From contig JAENYN010000031.1 in NCBI GenBank assembly GCA_016841765.1, forward strand, positions 1 to 57,228: a stretch of 57,228 bases of DNA, written 5' to 3'. Shown piece by piece: positions 51,585 through 57,228 of this stretch. A model generated the notes under the pieces. It worked only from the letters and a program-made list of their open reading frames with translations, had not been told where the DNA came from and did no database searches. Position 1 is the first letter of the stretch. Each line of letters opens with the position of its first letter. The position numbers and the translations under genes were made by a program. This DNA is from Guptibacillus hwajinpoensis. Lineage in GTDB: Bacteria; Bacillota; Bacilli; Bacillales; Bacillaceae_O.

Positions 51585-51628
51585 ATAGAATCTGCCTTCT
51601 TTTCATAGAGGCGGATTCTATTTTTTTA
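51585..51628 (+). terminator. Riboswitch-controlled terminator of guaA
   Basis: ATAGAATCTGCC pairs with GGCGGATTCTAT (one mismatch) and is followed by TTTTTTT. Confidence 0.85.
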
Positions 51629-51743
51629 TTATCGGGAATATCGGAGTGACAGTCCGGATTGGAAAGCGGCACAGGCTCATGCGGCATTATAGTCCGCCGG
51701 CAATCCGGACAGGCTAATACAAATGGAAAAACGGGGTGGGAAA

Positions 51744-53282
51744 ATGGAAAGACCAGAAGAAATGGTGATTGTCCTCGATTTCGGGGGCCAGTACAACCAG
51801 CTGATCACAAGAAGAATTCGCGAACTGGGAGTCTACAGTGAATTGCATCCCCACACAATGACTGCGGAAGAAATCAAGGAACTCAATCCGAAAGGGATCA
51901 TTTTTTCAGGCGGGCCTAACAGTGTTTACGGCGAAGGGGCGTTAAGCTGTGACGAACGCATCTTTGATCTTGGCATCCCTGTGCTTGGCATCTGTTATGG
52001 CATGCAGCTGATGACCCACCATTTTGGCGGCGTTGTGGAACGGGCCAAAAGCAGGGAGTATGGAAAAGCGACACTGACGCTGCAGCATACATCACCGCTA
52101 TACAAAGGATTGCCTGAACAGCAGACAGTCTGGATGAGCCATAGTGACCTTGTCATGGAAACACCGGAAGGATTCCGGGTCGACGGCACGAACCCTTCCT
52201 GCCCGATCGCTGCAATGAGTGATGCAGAACGCGGCCTCTACGGCGTCCAATTCCATCCTGAAGTCGGCCATACCGAATACGGAAATGATATCCTGAAAAA
52301 CTTCATTTATGAAGCGTGCGGATGTGCTGGGGAGTGGACGATGGAGAACGTCATCGAGATGGAATCCGAAAAAATCCGCGAGCTTGTCGGCGACCGCAAA
52401 GTCCTTTGCGCCCTGAGCGGCGGTGTTGATTCATCCGTTGCCGCCGTGCTGATCCACCAGGCGATCGGCGACCAGCTGACCTGTATTTTTGTGGACCACG
52501 GCCTCCTCCGCAAAGGGGAAGCGGACAGCGTCATGAAGACATTCAGCGAAGGATTCAACATGAACGTCATCAAAGTAGATGCAAAAGACCGGTTCATGGC
52601 GAAACTGGCCGGCGTTTCCGATCCGGAGAAAAAGCGGAAAATCATCGGCAACGAATTCATTTATGTGTTTGACGACAAGGCCTCCGAGCTGAAGGATATC
52701 GATTTTCTTGCCCAGGGCACCCTTTATACCGATATCATCGAAAGCGGTACGGCAACCGCCCAGACAATCAAGTCCCATCACAATGTCGGCGGCCTGCCGG
52801 AGGACATGAATTTCACGCTGATCGAGCCGCTGAATACTCTTTTCAAAGATGAAGTGCGCAGGCTCGGTTCCGAACTCGGCATTCCGGACGAAATCGTCTG
52901 GCGCCAGCCGTTCCCGGGCCCGGGGCTTGCCATCCGTGTGCTTGGCGAAGTGACGGAAGAGAAGCTTGAAATTGTCCGGGAATCCGATGCCATTCTCAGG
53001 GATGAAATCAAAAAGGCCGGCCTTGACCGTGAAATCTGGCAATATTTCACTGTCCTTCCGAACATTCGCAGTGTCGGCGTCATGGGTGATGCCCGTACTT
53101 ATGACTATACGATCGGCATCCGTGCCGTCACATCCGTCGACGGGATGACTTCAGACTGGGCCCGGATCCCGTGGGATGTCATGGAGAAAATTTCTACGAG
53201 GATCGTAAATGAAGTCGATCATGTCAATCGCATCGTTTATGATGTGACAAGCAAGCCGCCTTCAACAATCGAATGGGAGTAA
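51744..53282 (+). CDS. guaA: GMP synthase (glutamine-hydrolysing)
   Basis: A 512-residue enzyme that converts XMP to GMP. It is started at ATG 51744 behind GGGGTGGG; the frame opens at 51723. The glutamine amidotransferase domain has GICYGMQLM (Cys nucleophile) and [11 protein letters not shown] (His and Glu). The ATP-PPase domain has the P-loop [12 protein letters not shown], and the C-terminus ends [10 protein letters not shown] as in B. subtilis. It is riboswitch-controlled and ends upstream of pbuG. Confidence 0.97.
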   Translation: MERPEEMVIVLDFGGQYNQLITRRIRELGVYSELHPHTMTAEEIKELNPKGIIFSGGPNSVYGEGALSCDERIFDLGIPVLGICYGMQLMTHHFGGVVERAKSREYGKATLTLQHTSPLYKGLPEQQTVWMSHSDLVMETPEGFRVDGTNPSCPIAAMSDAERGLYGVQFHPEVGHTEYGNDILKNFIYEACGCAGEWTMENVIEMESEKIRELVGDRKVLCALSGGVDSSVAAVLIHQAIGDQLTCIFVDHGLLRKGEADSVMKTFSEGFNMNVIKVDAKDRFMAKLAGVSDPEKKRKIIGNEFIYVFDDKASELKDIDFLAQGTLYTDIIESGTATAQTIKSHHNVGGLPEDMNFTLIEPLNTLFKDEVRRLGSELGIPDEIVWRQPFPGPGLAIRVLGEVTEEKLEIVRESDAILRDEIKKAGLDREIWQYFTVLPNIRSVGVMGDARTYDYTIGIRAVTSVDGMTSDWARIPWDVMEKISTRIVNEVDHVNRIVYDVTSKPPSTIEWE

Positions 53283-53329
53283 AAACGAATAAAAATATAA
53301 TAATCTCCATAAAATGTTCGTATTTTGCT

Positions 53330-53357
53330 TGACGGACGCTCGTACAGTTGCTAAAAT
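53330..53357 (+). promoter_or_regulatory. pbuG promoter
   Basis: TTGACG, a 16-nt spacer and TAAAAT. Start expected near 53364, about 27 bp before the aptamer. Confidence 0.75.
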
Positions 53358-53390
53358 GAACGAGAACTTAATCATTATACTAATATAAAC

Positions 53391-53458
53391 CGTCGTATAT
53401 TCTTGGGGATATGGTCCGAGAGTTTCTACCCGGCTGCCGTAAATGGCTGGACTACGAG
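53391..53458 (+). ncRNA. Guanine riboswitch upstream of pbuG
   Basis: A second purine aptamer with P1 CGTCGTA/TACGAGG, L2 GGATATGG, J2-3 GTTTCTACC, L3 TGCCGTAAATG and J3-1 GACTACG. The ligand-pairing base is again C, so guanine/hypoxanthine class. A terminator lies at 53522. Confidence 0.93.
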
Positions 53459-53521
53459 GGTATATGGAGATATTTCAATTCGGGGACCTTTCTATCCCTT
53501 TTTTCCATTGCCTTTGTATGT

Positions 53522-53560
53522 GAATGCTCTCGGACACGACGTCCGGGGGCATTCTTTATT
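53522..53560 (+). terminator. Riboswitch-controlled terminator of pbuG
   Basis: GAATGC-x3-CGGAC pairs with GTCCG-x3-GCATTC and is followed by TTTATT. Confidence 0.85.
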
Positions 53561-53617
53561 TCCGGAACAGGCCTTTCCCCGCGGAAGATGCGGCGAACCA
53601 CTTAAGGGGGATAAACA

Positions 53618-54940
53618 GTGAAACGGTTTTTCAATTTCGACGAACTCGGCACAAACTATAGAACGGAATTCGTCGCAGGACTGACCACTTTTCTTTCAAT
53701 GGCGTACATTTTGTTCGTCAACCCGTCCGTTCTATCGCTGAGCGATATTCCGGATCTGCCGGCAGGAGTCGGCATGGACCAGGGAGCGGTCTTCACCGCA
53801 ACGGCCATCGCTGCCGCGGTCGGCTCGCTGATCATGGGCCTTCTGGCCAAATACCCAATTGCCCTTGCGCCGGGCATGGGCCTGAACGCATTTTTTGCTT
53901 ATACCGTTGTCCTGACAATGGGAGTTCCATGGCAGACAGCGTTGACAGGCGTGCTTGTTTCCGGATTGATTTTCATCGTATTGACGCTTACCGGCCTGCG
54001 TGAAAAAGTCATCAACGCCATTCCGGCAGAATTGAAGCATGCTGTCGGAGCAGGTATCGGATTGTTCATCGCGTTTATCGGCTTCCAGAACGCCGGTTTG
54101 ATTGTCGCAAACGACGCCGTACTGGTCGGACTTGGCGATCTGACTGCCGGAAACACGCTCCTTGCCATTTTCGGCATTTTTGTCACCATCATACTGATGA
54201 CGGTGGGCCTCAAAGGCGGCATCTTCTTCGGAATGGTGATCACCGCCATCGCCGGCATGATCACAGGGCTTATCGATGCACCTTCCAAAGTGATTGGAGC
54301 AGTCCCGAGCTTAGCGCCTACTTTTGGCGTGGCATTCCAGAACTTCGGCGATATTTTCACAATTGAAATGCTTGTCGTCATCCTGACGTTCCTGTTCGTC
54401 GACTTTTTTGATACTGCCGGAACGCTGGTCGCTGTTGCGAACCAGGCGGGACTGATCAAAGACAACAAACTTCCACGGGCCGGAAAGGCGCTGTTTGCCG
54501 ATTCAGCTGCAACGGTTGCCGGAGCTGCACTCGGAACATCAACGACCACGTCCTATATTGAGTCGACTGCAGGTGTCGCCGCAGGCGGGCGCTCGGGATT
54601 CACGTCTGTCGTAACAGCCGCATTCTTCCTGCTCGCTTTGTTCTTTTCGCCGCTGCTGTCCATTGTCACTGCACCGGTGACCGCACCGGCGCTTATCATC
54701 GTCGGCATCCTGATGGTTTCGTCACTCGGCCAGATCGACTGGAACAAATTCGAAATTGCCGTACCGGCGTTTCTGACCATCATCGCCATGCCGCTGACAT
54801 ACAGCATCGCAACAGGCATCGCCGCCGGCTTCATTTTCTACCCGATCACCATGATCGCAAAAGGAAGAACGAAAGAAATCCATCCGGTTATGTATTTCCT
54901 GTTTGTGATCTTTATTTTGTACTTTATTTTCCTTATTTAA
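53618..54940 (+). CDS. pbuG: Hypoxanthine/guanine permease (NCS2/AzgA family)
   Basis: A 440-residue purine importer started at GTG 53618 behind GGGGG. It has about 12-14 helices with family motifs LTTFLSMAYILFVNPSVL near the start, GMGLNAFFAY, FVDFFDTAGTLVAVA (substrate site) and GTSTTTSYIESTAGVAAGGRSG. It matches PbuG of B. subtilis in length and order. A guanine riboswitch controls it. Confidence 0.95.
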   Translation: MKRFFNFDELGTNYRTEFVAGLTTFLSMAYILFVNPSVLSLSDIPDLPAGVGMDQGAVFTATAIAAAVGSLIMGLLAKYPIALAPGMGLNAFFAYTVVLTMGVPWQTALTGVLVSGLIFIVLTLTGLREKVINAIPAELKHAVGAGIGLFIAFIGFQNAGLIVANDAVLVGLGDLTAGNTLLAIFGIFVTIILMTVGLKGGIFFGMVITAIAGMITGLIDAPSKVIGAVPSLAPTFGVAFQNFGDIFTIEMLVVILTFLFVDFFDTAGTLVAVANQAGLIKDNKLPRAGKALFADSAATVAGAALGTSTTTSYIESTAGVAAGGRSGFTSVVTAAFFLLALFFSPLLSIVTAPVTAPALIIVGILMVSSLGQIDWNKFEIAVPAFLTIIAMPLTYSIATGIAAGFIFYPITMIAKGRTKEIHPVMYFLFVIFILYFIFLI

Positions 54941-54954
54941 TAGATCGGCAGCAC

Positions 54955-54999
54955 AGCTCCGGTTTCTCTGCGGATAGTCCGCAGGGGACCGGGGCTTTT
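54955..54999 (+). terminator. pbuG terminator
   Basis: AGC-x-CCGGT and ACCGG-x-GCT frame an inner stem CTGCGGA/TCCGCAG, and a T-run follows. Confidence 0.8.
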
Positions 55000-55094
55000 T
55001 ATTTGGGAGGGGAAGTGTCCTTCCTGCTGAAAAGCGGCATATGCTAAAATTGGAGTATATATTTACCAGTATGCAGGCGGAAGGGGAGAGCCGT

Positions 55095-55682
55095 TTGATA
55101 AATGGGAAGATGAAGAAAATAGGAGTTGCAGCCCTGCTGGTTTGTGCGATATTCATATTCTGGATTGTCCGGTCAGACGTTGAATTCGGTACATATGACA
55201 GTTTGCAGGAAGCGATGGATAAGGCGGTTCCATATGAAATCAAAACCATAATCCATACCGGAACATACGGGGGCGTGACCGCTGTCATGTATACGACAGA
55301 CCCGGATAAAAAAGAGCTTCCTTTTGCAGATTACGAAGCGCTGGCGGTCGCTTTCTTCAAAGTCGATGAAGAAAAAGGCTGGGAAAACATCGGCGGCCAC
55401 AGCTGGACACACTATGAAAATGAAAACCTTACACAATATGATGAGTATCTAAGAGACGATGATGGACAGGGAAACAGGCTGCATGAACTTCATGTGGTGT
55501 TCGGTGAAATAAATAATCCGGATATAACAAAAGTGGAAACGTCAGTGATCGGAAAAGAGTCATTTGAAGAGGCCGAGATAATCGAAAACGGGGGCCAGCG
55601 CTACTATTTTGACACTGGCAGCAGAACGGTTGTCAGGGGCCTGTCTGCAAAAGGCGAGGTCATAGACAGGCAGGGCGGGTGA
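55095..55682 (+). CDS. Membrane-anchored protein of unknown function
   Basis: A 195-residue protein started at TTG 55095 after AAGGGGAG; an ATG at 55110 is the alternative. A single N-terminal helix (KKIGVAALLVCAIFIFWIV) would anchor it, with about 165 residues outside: TYDSLQEAMDKAVPYEIKTI, ALAVAFFKVDEEKGWENIGG and a C-terminal VVRGLSAKGEVIDRQGG. No family is recognised. It stands alone after the pbuG terminator. Confidence 0.7.
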   Translation: MINGKMKKIGVAALLVCAIFIFWIVRSDVEFGTYDSLQEAMDKAVPYEIKTIIHTGTYGGVTAVMYTTDPDKKELPFADYEALAVAFFKVDEEKGWENIGGHSWTHYENENLTQYDEYLRDDDGQGNRLHELHVVFGEINNPDITKVETSVIGKESFEEAEIIENGGQRYYFDTGSRTVVRGLSAKGEVIDRQGG

Positions 55683-56040
55683 GTCTGTTTTTTCGGCGGC
55701 TTATGGCGGGTTTCGGCGGATTGTGTGTGAGTTAGAGTCGCTGCGGCGTGAAAAGGCAGGCGTTCGGCTTGGAATTGACGGCTTGTGGCAGGTTGCGGTG
55801 GTGTGCGGGAGTGGGTGGATTGCGCGTGAATTAGTGTTGCTGCGGCGTGATGTAAAGGAGTTGTGGCGTGAAAGCAGAGGTTCGGCGTGAAAAGGCAGGC
55901 GTTCGGCTTGAAAATGGCAGCTTGTGGCGTGAAACTGTTGAGATTTAGCGTGAAAATTGTGCTGTGTCGCGTGAAAACTGGACCTGTTATGTATTTTGCC
56001 TGAGAGAAATCTGATTAAAACAAAGATAGGAGAGATACAG
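55683..56040. repeat. Degenerate GCGTGAAAA repeat array
   Basis: No gene. From about 55700 to 55975 the unit (G)GCGTGAAAA, often followed by GGCAGGCGTTCGGCTTG or GGCAGCTTGTG, recurs with spacing of about 20-35 bp. One stretch of about 48 bp near 55745 is repeated near 55887 with few changes. Confidence 0.65.
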
Positions 56041-56313
56041 TGGAGGATTTCGCTGTTTCTCTAGTTCCAATTGCCATTACACTTGGTGTTGTGGTGCTTT
56101 TTCCGTTTGCGTTCTTCGCTGTCGATCCTTTTTCTGTTTCCAATCATTTTGGCGAAATTTATTATCACGTCACTGTCCGCGGGATTTATCGGCGGTTTAT
56201 CTGAAAATAGGGCGTCCCTTTTCATGTTCTCTCTATTGTTTGTCGTTTTGTTTTCAGCTTTAATGGCGTTGAATTTTTATCTGCTGCCGAGAAAAGCCAA
56301 GGGAGGCCACTGA
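56041..56313 (+). pseudogene. Small membrane protein, probably frameshifted
   Basis: The best ribosome binding site (AGGAGAG) points to GTG 56041. That frame gives VEDFAVSLVPIAITLGVVVLFPFAFF, a clear membrane helix, then loses character and stops near 56205. In the next frame, codons to 56313 give more membrane helices (LSILFLFPIILAKFIITSLSAG and FMFSLLFVVLFSALMALNFYLLP) and a basic end. A single frameshift near 56120 would join them into one protein of about 90 residues with three helices. I do not recognise the family. Confidence 0.5.
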
Positions 56314-56482
56314 ATCAATGTATAAACAAACACTCGCTTTCATAAAAAGGAAGGATGAATAGCACTGCCAGCCGTCTGGAATCGGAAAGGTTGAACGTGA
56401 TTAATGATACTTAGCTAAAGATCTGAGGCCTTTTAAAAGGGGAGTTATAGGGCTGGTTGAAAAATGAAGGGGAGGTTTCTAG

Positions 56483-56944
56483 ATGGATGCGGTATTTGAA
56501 ACGGAAAAAGGCATATTTAACTATCGGGTGGCCGGGGTATGCCTGGTGAATGATCATGTCCTTTTACATAAAGAAGTCGACGGCACGCACTGGTCGCTTC
56601 CTGGTGGAAGAGTCGGAGTGGCGGAGGCATCACAAGAAGCCCTGCGAAGAGAGTTCCAAGAGGAGCTTGGGGTGGAAGTCAGCGTTAGACGGCTTCTCTG
56701 GTCCGTTGAAAATTTCTTTATCTACAAGGGGAACAATGTTCATGAAATAGGGTTTTATTATGAAGTGTCATTTAATGAAGAGTACCCTTTTGAAACAAAA
56801 CCATTTTGGGGGATTGAAGGAGAAAGGCTGCTTTATCAGTGGATACCTGTTATAGATCTTGAAGAAATCGTCTTATACCCAGAGTTCTTGAAAACAGAAT
56901 TAAAGGATATAAAAAACGCTCCAAGCCACTTTGTAGTCAAATAA
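56483..56944 (+). CDS. NUDIX hydrolase
   Basis: A 153-residue protein behind AAGGGGAGG. The Nudix box is complete: G-x5-E-x7-REFQEELGVEV (residues 42-65). The start VAGVCLVNDHVLLHKEVDGTHWSLPGG is the usual lead strand. It should hydrolyse a nucleoside diphosphate linked to another group; the substrate is not given by sequence. It is monocistronic, before the rRNA operon. Confidence 0.9.
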   Translation: MDAVFETEKGIFNYRVAGVCLVNDHVLLHKEVDGTHWSLPGGRVGVAEASQEALRREFQEELGVEVSVRRLLWSVENFFIYKGNNVHEIGFYYEVSFNEEYPFETKPFWGIEGERLLYQWIPVIDLEEIVLYPEFLKTELKDIKNAPSHFVVK

Positions 56945-57013
56945 GAACTCCTTAATGATCACGCGGCATTCCGTCTGGTTTCCGGAGAAGCTAAATGAAT
57001 TGCTGGGTTGCTA

Positions 57014-57042
57014 TTGACACTTAATAAAATAGGTGATAAATT
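57014..57042 (+). promoter_or_regulatory. rrn promoter P1
   Basis: TTGACA (perfect -35), a 17-nt spacer and TAAATT. It lies 89 bp upstream of a second promoter, the tandem layout of Bacillus rRNA operons. Confidence 0.75.
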
Positions 57043-57102
57043 AGATAACGTTGTCGCGAAAGAGCACATTTCGTTGCAGGAGGAAAAAAGCATAAAAAGC
57101 TG

Positions 57103-57131
57103 TTGACTTCCGATTCTTATCGTGATATATT
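57103..57131 (+). promoter_or_regulatory. rrn promoter P2
   Basis: TTGACT, a 17-nt spacer and TATATT, followed by AATAAAGTCGCTG, the usual start region of Bacillus rrn P2 promoters. Confidence 0.85.
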
Positions 57132-57137
57132 AATAAA

Positions 57138-57228
57138 GTCGCTGTTAAAAAGCGGCGGATTCATTAATTAATAGATTGTTCTTTGAAAACTAAACAAAAG
57201 TCAAGCGCGTCTAAAGAATTTTTTAAGC
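57138..57228 (+). other. 16S rRNA leader (5' end of an rRNA operon)
   Basis: TTCTTTGAAAACTAAACAAA is the conserved antitermination-type leader before 16S rRNA in Bacillaceae. The mature 16S sequence is not reached before the window ends. Confidence 0.85.

Overview
This window is chromosomal DNA of a spore-forming, osmo-adapted member of the Bacillaceae. The evidence is: yeaC-yeaD-yebA-guaA-pbuG in the Bacillus subtilis order, two guanine riboswitches, an rRNA operon promoter region at the right edge, GbsR/GbsA-type betaine synthesis, a CotZ-like coat gene with a SigK-type promoter, and an endospore-appendage-like protein. The species cannot be named from what is visible. Start codons are often GTG or TTG behind strong AGGAGG-type sites, and many starts given here were moved downstream to fit them.

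Layout. (1) 1-5740 is AT-rich accessory DNA. It holds a HEPN/RES toxin-like gene, a stretch resembling the 3' end of groEL followed by a terminator (a likely island attachment scar), a three-gene operon (unknown protein, HExxH metallopeptidase, dCTP-deaminase-fold protein with its catalytic Glu replaced by Gln), and a DUF4238/SEC-C gene. (2) 6300-12900 holds a dehydrogenase, a lipoprotein and a sulfur operon (thiosulfate-type transporter, CoA-disulfide reductase-rhodanese fusion, APC permease) with a perfect FNR-type box. (3) 12900-17800 holds a decayed SDR gene, hcp (hybrid cluster protein) with its own FNR-type box, an EamA transporter and a SurA-like lipoprotein. (4) 18140-24260 is the glycine betaine locus: betA, an opuAC-like binding protein, gbsR and gbsA. 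Three copies of one inverted repeat lie at or just past the promoters. (5) 24600-36640 is mixed: a nucleosidase, a hemolysin III homologue facing a DUF1836 gene across a shared operator, an acyl-CoA ligase with a LysE exporter, a spore coat/appendage group, two holin-like proteins, YetF, DUF3189, an SDR and ablB. (6) 36870-46314 is one long operon: IclR regulator, S66 peptidase, complete Dpp-type ABC importer, M20 amidohydrolase and creatininase-family enzyme. (7) 47034-54940 is the conserved yeaC-yeaD-yebA, then guaA and pbuG, each behind a guanine riboswitch. (8) 55000-57228 holds small genes and ends in tandem rrn promoters and leader.

How it fits together. Osmoprotection recurs: choline to betaine (betA, gbsA, gbsR), betaine binding, and an N-acetyl-beta-lysine acetyltransferase. 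Redox and sulfur stress recur through the persulfide operon and hcp, both next to FNR-type boxes. The guanine riboswitches link guaA and pbuG to purine supply.

The intergenic DNA is unusually rich in dispersed repeats: hairpins ending in GTGCCTGTCAC/GTGACAGGCAC, hairpins of the GGGACAGG type, a GC-rich element of about 190 bp that forms inverted composite pairs, and degenerate GCGTGAAAA arrays. The best candidate for an undescribed system is the operon at 1997-4410. The catabolic operon at 36870-46314 and the three-site GbsR-type regulon come next.
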